Shown: positions 34,097 through 42,797 of the stretch, one piece after another
Layout: every line of letters starts with the position of its first letter
Numbering within the stretch: the stretch's first letter is position 1
Assembly: GCA_023228645.1 (NCBI GenBank)
Contig: JALOAT010000009.1
Coordinates: 1 to 64,000 of the forward strand
DNA from: Gammaproteobacteria bacterium
Lineage (GTDB): Bacteria; Pseudomonadota; Gammaproteobacteria; Thiohalomonadales; Thiohalomonadaceae
DNA length: 64,000 bases
Direction of reading: 5' to 3'
Made by a program: the position numbers and the translations under genes
Notes under the pieces: generated by a model
What the model was told of the DNA's origin: nothing
Database searches by the model: none
What the model saw: the letters and a program-made list of their open reading frames with translations, nothing else

Positions 34097-35419
34097 TCAG
34101 CGCCCGCCTTCGTACAACACCTTCCAGCGGCCTGCGTCCTTCGCCAGGTAAAGGCGCTTGCTCATGGCGCTGTTGAAGTTGTTGGAGCGGTAGTCCTGGC
34201 GCAGGTTGACCACCATCAGCTCGCGGCCGTCTTCGGCCGTTTCCGGATAGGCGAATACCGACACGTCCTCCAGGCGCACCTGCTGGTAGGTCTTGCCCGC
34301 CGCCACCATGCGCTTGCGTGCCGCCCAGCTTTGCGCGTCATGGCCCTTGCTCCAGAAATCCTCGGCATAGTGCGACAGATAGCGCTCCACGTCGCCGCTT
34401 TCCCAATCGGCGCGCCAGGCCTCCAGGGCGCCCAGGACCTCGCCGCGCAGCTGCCGCCATTCTTCCGCTGCCAGCCATTGCACACGTTCGGTGATCACCA
34501 CCGGTGTAACGCCCGGATCGAGATAGGCGTCGAGGGCGAGCAGATCCGGATTCGGCAGCACCACGCAGCCCTCGCTGTCCAGCGGCGGCCGGCTGTAGTA
34601 CGCGCGCTCGGTGCCGTGCAGCCAGATGCCGTCGCCGGTCTTGCCGAGCCGCGCGTCCAGTTCGTTAGGGTAATTCACCGGATAGGCACCGACGCCGTAC
34701 TTGTCCGGCAGACGCCGGTCGGGGATGTAGCCGGTGACGAAATACACGCCTTCCGGCGTGCGCAGGTCACCGCGCAGGTTCTTGTTGCCGATGAGCTTGC
34801 CGGTGCTCACGTAGTGGTCGCGCACCAGCCGCGGCGGCACGTCGGACCCGGCATATTCGTACACGTACAGGCGGTGGTTGGACTTGTCCACCACGATGGC
34901 GGTACGCACCTCGTCGTCGAGCGCCAGCAGGCTGCGCGGAATGCGGTCCTGCGGCAGCGATTCCAAATAGGCCTTGAGGCGCGCCTCGGCCTCGTCGCGC
35001 AGGCCATCGAGGCCGCGCGGCGCTGCGTCGAACAGCGGCGCAGCACCCAGATCGCCGAGCGGGTGCGTACGTGCGAGCAGCACGTCGCCATAGACCAGGT
35101 GGGCAAGATGGAACTTCGGGGCGCGGCGGGTCAACCGGCCGAGTTCGTCCTCGGCCTCGGCAAGGCGCCCGGCCTTGAAGGAGAGGATGCCCTTGAGCAG
35201 GCTCGCCTCCGGGTCGTCCGGCAGCTTGGCGAGGCGCTCCTCGAGGCGCGCCATGGCCTGGGCGAACAGGGCGGTCTCGCCCATCGCGGCCGGGTCCAGG
35301 CTGAAGTCGGCGATGCGATCGGCCGGTTCCTCGTCCTGGAAACGATGGGCGCCGTAGAGGCCCACGGAGAGTGAGAGCAGTGCGCCGGCGACCACTGCCG
35401 TGCCGAGGTGGAAACGCAT
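34097..35419 (-). CDS. L,D-transpeptidase (YkuD domain) with C-terminal NTF2-like domain
   Basis: A 440-residue exported protein. An N-terminal hydrophobic signal or anchor (to about residue 23) precedes a short helical region. The YkuD domain (about 172-318) carries the catalytic motif with H268 in IWLHGT and C285 in LDSEGCVVLPN. The C-terminal 115 residues form an NTF2-like domain (DVERYLSHYAEDFWSKGHDA, then DYRSNNFNSAMSKRLYLAKD). This domain order matches the Csd6-like L,D-transpeptidase family. It could act as an L,D-transpeptidase or carboxypeptidase on peptidoglycan. It is one base from the upstream TPR gene, so the two form an operon. Confidence 0.9.
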   Translation of the reverse strand: MRFHLGTAVVAGALLSLSVGLYGAHRFQDEEPADRIADFSLDPAAMGETALFAQAMARLEERLAKLPDDPEASLLKGILSFKAGRLAEAEDELGRLTRRAPKFHLAHLVYGDVLLARTHPLGDLGAAPLFDAAPRGLDGLRDEAEARLKAYLESLPQDRIPRSLLALDDEVRTAIVVDKSNHRLYVYEYAGSDVPPRLVRDHYVSTGKLIGNKNLRGDLRTPEGVYFVTGYIPDRRLPDKYGVGAYPVNYPNELDARLGKTGDGIWLHGTERAYYSRPPLDSEGCVVLPNPDLLALDAYLDPGVTPVVITERVQWLAAEEWRQLRGEVLGALEAWRADWESGDVERYLSHYAEDFWSKGHDAQSWAARKRMVAAGKTYQQVRLEDVSVFAYPETAEDGRELMVVNLRQDYRSNNFNSAMSKRLYLAKDAGRWKVLYEGGR

Positions 35420-35420
35420 G

Positions 35421-36587
35421 TCAGGGCAGGACCTGGAGGGTGCGCTCGCTGACGATCAGCCAGCGGCCGTCGCGCTTGGCCAGCGTGAAGGCCTTGCGGG
35501 TGCGGTCCTGGTAATCCGGCGACCGGTAGCCCTGCACCAGGCGCACCGTGGCCTGGTCGGCACCGCGCAGGCGCACCTGCACGTCTTCCAGCGAAATTTC
35601 GATGGCCTCGGGGCGCGCCAAGCGCGCGCGGCGCTGCGCCTCCCACTGGGCGCGTGAGGTACCGCGGGAGGGGGAAAAGTCCTGCGCATAGAAGCCCAGA
35701 TAGCCCTCCACGTCCTGCGCAGCCCAGGCCCTGGCCCAGTCGGCCAGCGCCGCGCCGATCTCCGTATCGGGCGCAGAATCGGGTGCAAACGCGGCGGCGG
35801 GCGCGACCGGCTCGGCAGCCGGGGACACCGGCGCCGCCACGGGCACGGCCGGCGCCACGGCTGCCGGCCCAGCGGGTTCCAGGGCAGCGGCCCGGGCGGG
35901 TTCTGCCGGCAGTGCGGCAACCGGCCCGGTGGCCGCGGGAGTCCCTTCCGCAGGCGGGGCGACGGCGGGTTCGGCCAGTTTCGCTGCGGGCGTTTTCGAT
36001 GCGGTGGGTGGTCCCGACGGCTTTGCCACGACCGGTTCGGTGGACGGCGCCGCGGCCACGACCAGCGGGGCGTCCGCTGCCGCCGTCGGCACCGTCATGG
36101 CGTGCAGGACACGCAGATTCGGCGACTTGGGGGTCTCCTGCAAGCGCAGGGCCTTGGCGTAGGAGGCGCGGGCCATTTCCACGTAGATGGCACTCAGGTT
36201 GCCGTAGATGGCGGCATACCGCTCGTCCGTGCGGATGGCGCGTTCGAGCACGTCCTTGGCCTCGTCGAGCTTCCCTTGCGCCGCATACAGCACCGCCAGG
36301 TTGTTGTACGGCTCCGGGTTGTCCGGCGCCTCGGCAATCAGCGCCTCGAAGAGCTGCGCCGCCTTGTCGTGGTCGCCGGCACCGGCCAGGGCGGTGGCGT
36401 ATAGAAAGCGTTCCCGGACCTGTTCCCTGGCAAACGGCGCGGCGCGCTGCAGCCCTTCGACCGCCGCCGCATAGTTGCCTGCCTTGATGTGCCTTGCGGC
36501 GTCGGATGCAAGATCGGCGACGGCCACGGCCACGGCCGAGACACCGAGTGCACACAGTCCGCTAAGGGCCAACCACCTGAATTTCAT
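35421..36587 (-). CDS. exported TPR protein with Pro/Ala-rich linker and NTF2-like domain
   Basis: A 388-residue protein. It has a signal peptide (to about residue 24), three or so TPR units (about 25-150, including PDNPEPYNNLAVLYAAQGKL), a low-complexity Ala/Pro/Val linker (about 165-270) and a C-terminal NTF2-like domain (DVEGYLGFYAQDFSPSRGTS, then QGYRSPDYQDRTRKAFTLAK). The C-terminal domain is recognisably similar to that of the L,D-transpeptidase encoded directly downstream. It probably acts in the periplasm as a partner of that enzyme; this is inferred from operon structure and the shared domain. Confidence 0.82.
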   Translation of the reverse strand: MKFRWLALSGLCALGVSAVAVAVADLASDAARHIKAGNYAAAVEGLQRAAPFAREQVRERFLYATALAGAGDHDKAAQLFEALIAEAPDNPEPYNNLAVLYAAQGKLDEAKDVLERAIRTDERYAAIYGNLSAIYVEMARASYAKALRLQETPKSPNLRVLHAMTVPTAAADAPLVVAAAPSTEPVVAKPSGPPTASKTPAAKLAEPAVAPPAEGTPAATGPVAALPAEPARAAALEPAGPAAVAPAVPVAAPVSPAAEPVAPAAAFAPDSAPDTEIGAALADWARAWAAQDVEGYLGFYAQDFSPSRGTSRAQWEAQRRARLARPEAIEISLEDVQVRLRGADQATVRLVQGYRSPDYQDRTRKAFTLAKRDGRWLIVSERTLQVLP

Positions 36588-36735
36588 TGGCTATCCATTC
36601 TGATGCAAGCAACGTGAGTGGCGAAAATTATACCAATCGCCTCACAGAAGTCATGAATTCCAAAGCGTTTCTCCTTCTGAAGAATCCATCTCTGGCCGTA
36701 GAATGGGTCCTCGTCAGAATCGTGAGAATCAGGGC

Positions 36736-38352
36736 ATGCCCCAAACCCTGCTCCAGCGCATCGAAAAGCTAGCCGAAATCGGCATTGCCTTGTCCGCCGA
36801 GAAGGACACGCCGCGGCTCATGGAGATGATCCTCCTCGGCGCGAAAGCTATCACCAATGCCGATGCAGGGACGCTGTACTCCGTCACGGAAGATGGGCAT
36901 ATCGCCATGGAAATCCTGCGCACGGACTCGCTCAATTTCGCGATGGGCGGCGCCACCGGCACACCGGTGCCTTTCCCGCCCATTCCGCTGCGCGACAGCG
37001 CGGGCCTGCCGAACCGGCGCATGGTGGTGACCTACGCAGTGCACGAGGACACCACCGTGAACATCCCCGACGCCTACGACGCCGAAGGCTTCGACTTCTC
37101 CGGTACGCGCGACTTCGATCGCCGCACCGGCTACCGCTCCCGCTCGTTCCTCACCGTGCCCATGAAAAACCATGAGGGCGACATCATCGGCGTCCTGCAG
37201 CTCATCAATGCCCAGGACGAGGACACCGGCGCGGTCATCCCCTTCTCCGACGAGGCCGAGCGTTTCACCCGCGCGCTCGCCTCGCAAGCCGCCATCGCGC
37301 TCACCAATAAGCGCCTCATCGGCGACCTGCAAAACCTGTTCAAATCCTTCATCCACCTCATCGCCGAGGCCATTGACGAAAAATCGCCCCACACCGGCCA
37401 GCACTGCCGGCGCGTGCCGGTCATCACCATGCTGCTGGCCGAGGCGGCCGCCGCCGCCAACGACGGCCCATTCCGTGACTTCCGGCTCAGCGACGAAGAC
37501 CGCTTCGAGCTGGAAGTGGCGGCGTGGCTGCACGATTGCGGCAAGATCACCACGCCCGATCACGTCATGGACAAGGCCACCAAGCTGGAGACCCGCTTCG
37601 ATCGCATCGCGCTGGTCGAGGCGCGCTTCGAGGTGCTCCGGCGCGACGCGGAGATCGCCCTGCTGCGACGCCGCCTCGAGGCGGGCAACAATGCCCGGGC
37701 CATCGCCGAGGCCGACGCCGAGTACGCCGCGACCTGCGCGCGGCTGGCCGACGAACGTGTCTTCCTGCGCGGCGTGAACCTGGGCGGGGAGTTCCTGAGC
37801 GAGGCCGCCCAGGCGCGGCTGAAGGACATCGCGCAGCAGGGCTTCACCACCTTCGACGGCGACACCGCGCGCTTGCTCACCGACGAGGAGACCTACAACC
37901 TCTGCATCAGCCGCGGCACGCTCAATCCGACCGAACGCCAGATCATCAACAACCATATCGTCGCTACGCAGAAGATGCTGGAGGCGCTACCGTTCCCGAA
38001 GCAGCTCCGGCGTGTGCCCGAATACGCCGGCAGCCACCACGAGCGGGTCGACGGCCGCGGCTATCCGCACGGCCTCACCGGCGCCCAGATGTCCGTGCAG
38101 GCGCGCATCATGGCCATCGCCGACGTGTTCGAGGCACTGACCGCATCCGACCGCCCCTACAAGCCCGGCAAGCCGCTGTCGGAGTCCCTCGCCATTCTCG
38201 CCGACATGGCCCGCGACGGGCATATCGATGCGGACCTGTTCGCGTTGTTCGTGCGTGCAGGCGTTCACCTGCGTTATGCCGAGCAGTACCTGAACCCGGC
38301 GCAGATCGATGCCGCCGCACTGGACGACACGCTGCTGGCGCACAAGGCCTGA
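36736..38352 (+). CDS. GAF-HD-GYP cyclic-di-GMP phosphodiesterase
   Basis: A cytosolic protein of about 538 residues. An N-terminal GAF domain (about 10-190, with RSFLTVPMKNHEGDIIGVLQ) precedes an HD-GYP domain with HDCGK and HHERVDGRGYP intact, so it is probably active on c-di-GMP. About 170 residues separate these two motifs, against about 55 in the giant HD-GYP protein nearby; the extra part looks helical (LRRRLEAGNNARAIAEADAE). The ATG at 36736 is chosen with CAGGG upstream; an ATG at 36703 would add eleven residues. It stands alone on the plus strand, divergent from the TPR operon. Confidence 0.9.
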   Translation: MPQTLLQRIEKLAEIGIALSAEKDTPRLMEMILLGAKAITNADAGTLYSVTEDGHIAMEILRTDSLNFAMGGATGTPVPFPPIPLRDSAGLPNRRMVVTYAVHEDTTVNIPDAYDAEGFDFSGTRDFDRRTGYRSRSFLTVPMKNHEGDIIGVLQLINAQDEDTGAVIPFSDEAERFTRALASQAAIALTNKRLIGDLQNLFKSFIHLIAEAIDEKSPHTGQHCRRVPVITMLLAEAAAAANDGPFRDFRLSDEDRFELEVAAWLHDCGKITTPDHVMDKATKLETRFDRIALVEARFEVLRRDAEIALLRRRLEAGNNARAIAEADAEYAATCARLADERVFLRGVNLGGEFLSEAAQARLKDIAQQGFTTFDGDTARLLTDEETYNLCISRGTLNPTERQIINNHIVATQKMLEALPFPKQLRRVPEYAGSHHERVDGRGYPHGLTGAQMSVQARIMAIADVFEALTASDRPYKPGKPLSESLAILADMARDGHIDADLFALFVRAGVHLRYAEQYLNPAQIDAAALDDTLLAHKA

Positions 38353-38374
38353 AACTTTCCCAGCCAGGAATGGA

Positions 38375-38437
38375 CCCCGGCCTTCGCCGGGGTGACGAAG
38401 AAGAAGGATGGCATGGGTGCCGGTCTTCGCCGGGTGA
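38375..38437. terminator. paired hairpins between convergent HD-GYP genes
   Basis: CCCCGGCCTTCGCCGGGG (38375-38392) is a perfect hairpin. A second, shorter copy, GCCGGTCTTCGCCGGGTGAC, follows near 38415-38437. Both belong to the common ...CTTCGCCGGGGTGACG type of REP sequence. Their position between two convergent stop codons suggests a terminator function. Confidence 0.5.
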
Positions 38438-38459
38438 CGTCTGGGAGGTTGGGCCTGCC

Positions 38460-41400
38460 TCAGGCGATGGCCCCCGTACCGGCGTCGTTGCGCTCCCAGC
38501 TGAAACGCGACTCGCGGAACAGGCGCAGGCAGGCGTCGCATACCGCGGCATCGTAAAGCACACCCTTGTGACGTTCGATCTCGGCCAGCGCCGCCGCGAA
38601 CGGCAAGGCCGGGCGGTAGGGGCGGTGCGAGGCCATGGCCTCTACCACGTCCGCCACAGCAATGATGCGCGCCTCCGGCAGGATGGCGTCCGCGCCGAGA
38701 CCCTGCGGATAACCGCTGCCGTCGAGGCGCTCGTGATGCTGCACCACCATCTCCGCCACCGGCCACGGGAAATCGATGCCCTTGACGATGTCGTAGCCCA
38801 TGAGGGGGTGCGAACGGATGATGTCGAACTCCGCTTCCGATAGCTGCCCCGGGCGGTTCAGAAATTCCGCAGGCACATAGATCTTGCCGATGTCGTGGAT
38901 CTGCGCACCGAGACGCAGACCCTGCAGGCGTTCCGCATCGAGCCCCAATTCCTCGCCGATGGCGACGGCGAGTTCGGCCACGCGCGTCTGATGGCCAGCG
39001 GTGTAGGGGTCGCGTTTTTCGATGGTGATGGCGATGGCCTCGATGGTCTGCACCAAGGCCTTCTGCAGTTGCATGCCGATGCGCGCCTTGTCTTCCTCCA
39101 TGCGCTTGCGCGCGGAGATGTTCAACAGGCTGGCGCGGCTTTCGATGATGCGTCCATCCGCATCGCGCACCGGCTCCATCGACAGACTCACCCACACCGG
39201 ATTGCCGTCGCGGCGGCGCAGGCGCACTTCCTGATCGCGGATGGGTTCACCGGACAGAAAGCGCCGGAACAGCGAGCGCGCGCGCTCGACGCCTTCGTCG
39301 CCCGGCTCGTGGAACGCCTCCACGGTCATGCGCAGCAGGTCTTCGCGCGCGTAGCCGAGCAGGCGTTCAGTGGCCGCGTTGGCCTGCAGGATGGCGCCAT
39401 CCTCCGCACGCACCGAAACGTAGGCGGTCGGCGCGGTTTCGAACAGCTCGTGATAACGGCGCTCGCTGTGCATGAGCTGCGCCTCGGCCTGTTCGCGCAA
39501 TACGCGGTTGCGTGCGGTGGTGATGCCGAAGGCCAGGTCGTCGGCCAGTTCGCCCAACAGGCGCACCTCCGCCTCGTCGAAGGCATCCGGGTCTGCGGCA
39601 TCGATGGTGAGGCTGCCCAGTACATTGCCCCCCACGCGCAAGGGCAGCGAAATGGCCGAGGCGAAGCCGCTCGCGCGCGCCATCTGCCGCCAGGCCGAGG
39701 GCGGTTCGGTCGCAGCAATATCCCGCTCGATGTGGGGTTCGCCCGTCCGCATGGCGATGGCCGCGGGACTGTCGTGCACCCCCTCGTGCGCGCAGTGCGC
39801 GCGCATGGCCGTCAGATAGCCGCCCTCCTCGCCGGCCTGGGCCACCGGGCGCACGGGCCATGTGGGATGGTCGGGGTCCGCGTAGCCCACCCACGCGAAG
39901 CGGTAGCCGCCCACGTCCACCAGCACGTTGCAGATGTCGTGCAGCAACTGCTCCTCGGATTCGGCGCGCACCAGGGTCTCGTTGCCGCGGCTCAGGGTGC
40001 GCAGTGCACGGTTCAGGCGCTGCAACTCGCGCTCGGCGAGGCGGGCCTCGGTGACGTCCTGCACGGTGCCGATCATGCGTACCGGCGCACCGGTCTCGTC
40101 CCACTCCACCACGGCCCGTTCGTGCACCAGACGCTTGCTGCCGTCGGGCAGCACGATGCGGTGGTCGATGGCGTAGTCGCGCTCGCGGCGCAGCGCCTTG
40201 TCGACCCCCTCCTGCACCAACGCGCGGTCATCCGGATGCACGCGTTCCAGGAAGGCCGGGTAGGTGGCGCCGAACTCTTGTGGCGCCAGGCCGAAGATAC
40301 GGTAGATCTCGTCGGACCAGTCCAGCCCGTTGGTGGCGATGTTCCAGTCCCAGTTGCCCAGGCGCGCCACGCGTTGCGCCTGCGCCAGGCTTTCCTCGCT
40401 GCGCCGCACCGCCGCCTCGGCTTCGAGGCGGCGCAGGGTATTGGCGACCACCTCGCCCACGGCACTCAACAGGCGGATGTCCTCGGGGGCCCAGTGCCTG
40501 GGCGCCTGCGAGGTATCGAAGCCGAGAATACCCAGCATGGCCCCACCGCTGGCGAGCGGCACCATGAGCAGCGAACGGATGCCCATGGCGGACAGCAGCG
40601 CGCGATCGGGCGCGGCTTCGTCCGGCAGTGCGTCCACGTCCGCTACGTCCAGCGCCTCGAACCGCGCCAGGTGGCGCGAAATCCACGGCAGCTCGGCGAG
40701 CACCAGCTCCTGCCTGCGCTCGCCGTGACATGCGACGCCGCTGTCGCACCATTCGCTGGTGTTGCAAAGCACCCCGCGTTGCGCGTCATAACGAAACAGG
40801 TAGGCACGCTGCGCCTGCACGGACGCCCCGATACGCGCCAGGGCCGAGTGCATTTCCGCATCGAAGCTGGTCACATCCACGGCCACGAAGCGCGCCGCAA
40901 TGGCGCCGACTTCGGACTCGAAGGCAAGACGGTAGGTGAGGGCCTGTTGCGCAGCCTTGATGCTGCGCAGGTCCATGAGCGTGAACACCCCGCCGCTGCC
41001 GCCGTCACCACGGAAGGCACTGCCGGTGACGAACACCGGTACCGGCGCCGCGGACGCGTGCAGCGCGAATTCGCCGCTCACCCGCCCCGCGGACAGTCCG
41101 TTCATCAGCTCGTCGATACGCCCGCGATCGGCGTCAGTAAACAGATGCCGCAGGGTGGTCTCGCACAGCTCACCGATGGCGATGCCCGTGAGTCCGGCGA
41201 GGGCGGGATTGACGTACACGATGCGCCCGTCCGCATCGGTGACCACGATGCCTTCGCCTGCTTGATCAACCGCATGGGCAAGGAGGCGGCGCTGCGCCTC
41301 CGCGCGGCGCTCCGCGGTGACGTCCTCGAGGATGTGAATCGCGTGGCTGGCACCTTCCACGCCGCGGATCCCGAAGGAACGGGACACGAACACCTCACCA

Positions 41401-42797
41401 CTCTCCAGGTGCAGCTCGGCGATGCCGACGCTCGACGGGTCATCGGCGAACTCGCGGCAGCTGGCCATGGGTTCGCTGAGATGGGGAAAGACCTCCCAGT
41501 ACGGGCGACCCAGGGCCGCGTCCGCCGTGACGCCGGCACGCGCCAGATAGGCCGGGTTGGCGTGCACGATGCGTCCGCCGCGATCGTGGATGAAGATCGG
41601 GTCGGTGATGGCATCGAAGGCGTCGTGCCAGTCGCGCAAGGCCAGTGACTCGCGGCGTCGGCTATGCTCCAGTTCGGCCAGCGCCGTGCTCAGCTCGGCG
41701 GTGCGCACCGCCACCTCGTCCGCCAGTGCGTCACGGACGTGGCGCAGGGCGAGATCCGCATGGCGCAGGCGCCGGTTGAGCCGCGCCAGATACCACATGA
41801 CCGCGACGAGCAGCGCGACGATCGCCGCCATCGGCAGCAGGTATCGGCCGTAGCTGCGCAGCAGACCGGCGAGCGTGGCGTCCTCGTTTGCGAACGGGCC
41901 GACGCGCAGCTCCTGCATCAGTTCGCGTACCGGCGTGTAGTCGGCGGGATCGGTCCAGCCGGCGCTCTGGCTGCGCAGCGCCGCCTCGCTCTGCGGCGGC
42001 ATGGTCACGAGCACCGAGGCCACGCGCCGGGCCAGGTCGTCGGAGGTGTGGGCCACCTTGGCGAGCGGCCACTCCGGATAGAGTTCCGTGCTGCACAGAT
42101 GGGGAAAGTCCGGGTGGCGCTGCGGATTGAGGACGCGAAAATCCGCCAGCGCGATCTCACCCCGATGGGCCATACGCTCGAGGATGTCGGTGCGCAGTGT
42201 GCCCGCGTCCACCAGGCCGTCACGCACGGCGAGCACCACCGCGTCGTGGGTGCCGCCAAAACGCAGTATGGCGAAATCCTTGTACGGGTCCACGCCCGCG
42301 CGGCGCAGTTCGCGCCAGGCGGCGCGGAATCCGCCCAGCGATCCCTGCTCTACGGCCATGAAAGTGTGGCCTTTGAGATCCGCCAGTTGGTGCAGGTGCG
42401 GGTTGTCGGCCCGCACGATCACCACGCCGCCGAAGCGCGTGGTCCATGCCTCGGCCACACGGCTGCGCAGCGTGGCCAGTGCCCGCAGACCGAAGCGCAC
42501 CTGCAGGTCGATGAACTGCGAGGAATTCGTGATGACGAAATCGACCTTGCCGGCCTGCACCGCAAGCGGCAGTTCCTTGAAATTCAGCGGCACGATCTCG
42601 AAACGGTGGTCGCGGATGCGCTGATTCAGATAGCCCGCGGCCGGGTCCCACAGCGCCTCGGCTTCGGCAGTGCCGCGGTTGGCGAGCACGCCGATGCGCA
42701 CGGCCTCGGCGGCGTTCGCCGGCAGCAAGAGCAGGCCGGCCAATAGCATGGCCGCAAGCAGGCCGGCCCCGGCACGCCACGCCGCCACACGCTTCAC
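38460..42797 (-). CDS. giant sensor: PhnD-like periplasmic domain, PAS/GAF array and HD-GYP output
   Basis: The protein has 1445 residues. Approximate order: signal peptide (1-29); PhnD/SBP-type domain (33-285, starting VRIGVLANRGTAEAEALWDP); transmembrane helix (315-340); PAS (395-500); PAS (510-620); GAF (650-800); PAS with HPDD (815-910); GAF (930-1100); PAS (1110-1235); HD-GYP (1250-1440). HDIGK and HHERLDGSGYP are intact. It likely senses a periplasmic ligand and intracellular cues and degrades c-di-GMP. Its start overlaps the stop of the upstream GGDEF gene by four bases, so a synthase and a hydrolase of the same messenger are translationally coupled. The ligand is unknown. Confidence 0.9.
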   Translation of the reverse strand: MKRVAAWRAGAGLLAAMLLAGLLLLPANAAEAVRIGVLANRGTAEAEALWDPAAGYLNQRIRDHRFEIVPLNFKELPLAVQAGKVDFVITNSSQFIDLQVRFGLRALATLRSRVAEAWTTRFGGVVIVRADNPHLHQLADLKGHTFMAVEQGSLGGFRAAWRELRRAGVDPYKDFAILRFGGTHDAVVLAVRDGLVDAGTLRTDILERMAHRGEIALADFRVLNPQRHPDFPHLCSTELYPEWPLAKVAHTSDDLARRVASVLVTMPPQSEAALRSQSAGWTDPADYTPVRELMQELRVGPFANEDATLAGLLRSYGRYLLPMAAIVALLVAVMWYLARLNRRLRHADLALRHVRDALADEVAVRTAELSTALAELEHSRRRESLALRDWHDAFDAITDPIFIHDRGGRIVHANPAYLARAGVTADAALGRPYWEVFPHLSEPMASCREFADDPSSVGIAELHLESGEVFVSRSFGIRGVEGASHAIHILEDVTAERRAEAQRRLLAHAVDQAGEGIVVTDADGRIVYVNPALAGLTGIAIGELCETTLRHLFTDADRGRIDELMNGLSAGRVSGEFALHASAAPVPVFVTGSAFRGDGGSGGVFTLMDLRSIKAAQQALTYRLAFESEVGAIAARFVAVDVTSFDAEMHSALARIGASVQAQRAYLFRYDAQRGVLCNTSEWCDSGVACHGERRQELVLAELPWISRHLARFEALDVADVDALPDEAAPDRALLSAMGIRSLLMVPLASGGAMLGILGFDTSQAPRHWAPEDIRLLSAVGEVVANTLRRLEAEAAVRRSEESLAQAQRVARLGNWDWNIATNGLDWSDEIYRIFGLAPQEFGATYPAFLERVHPDDRALVQEGVDKALRRERDYAIDHRIVLPDGSKRLVHERAVVEWDETGAPVRMIGTVQDVTEARLAERELQRLNRALRTLSRGNETLVRAESEEQLLHDICNVLVDVGGYRFAWVGYADPDHPTWPVRPVAQAGEEGGYLTAMRAHCAHEGVHDSPAAIAMRTGEPHIERDIAATEPPSAWRQMARASGFASAISLPLRVGGNVLGSLTIDAADPDAFDEAEVRLLGELADDLAFGITTARNRVLREQAEAQLMHSERRYHELFETAPTAYVSVRAEDGAILQANAATERLLGYAREDLLRMTVEAFHEPGDEGVERARSLFRRFLSGEPIRDQEVRLRRRDGNPVWVSLSMEPVRDADGRIIESRASLLNISARKRMEEDKARIGMQLQKALVQTIEAIAITIEKRDPYTAGHQTRVAELAVAIGEELGLDAERLQGLRLGAQIHDIGKIYVPAEFLNRPGQLSEAEFDIIRSHPLMGYDIVKGIDFPWPVAEMVVQHHERLDGSGYPQGLGADAILPEARIIAVADVVEAMASHRPYRPALPFAAALAEIERHKGVLYDAAVCDACLRLFRESRFSWERNDAGTGAIA

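Noticed and set aside
35131..36555. 474-codon minus-strand frame over the TPR and L,D-transpeptidase genes
   Set aside because: It is a shifted frame spanning two real genes, with Arg/Gly/Ala composition and no domain.
38895..41648. 917-codon plus-strand frame opposite the giant HD-GYP sensor
   Set aside because: High GC keeps the antisense frame open. The minus-strand protein has clear PAS, GAF and HD-GYP motifs and the antisense product has none.
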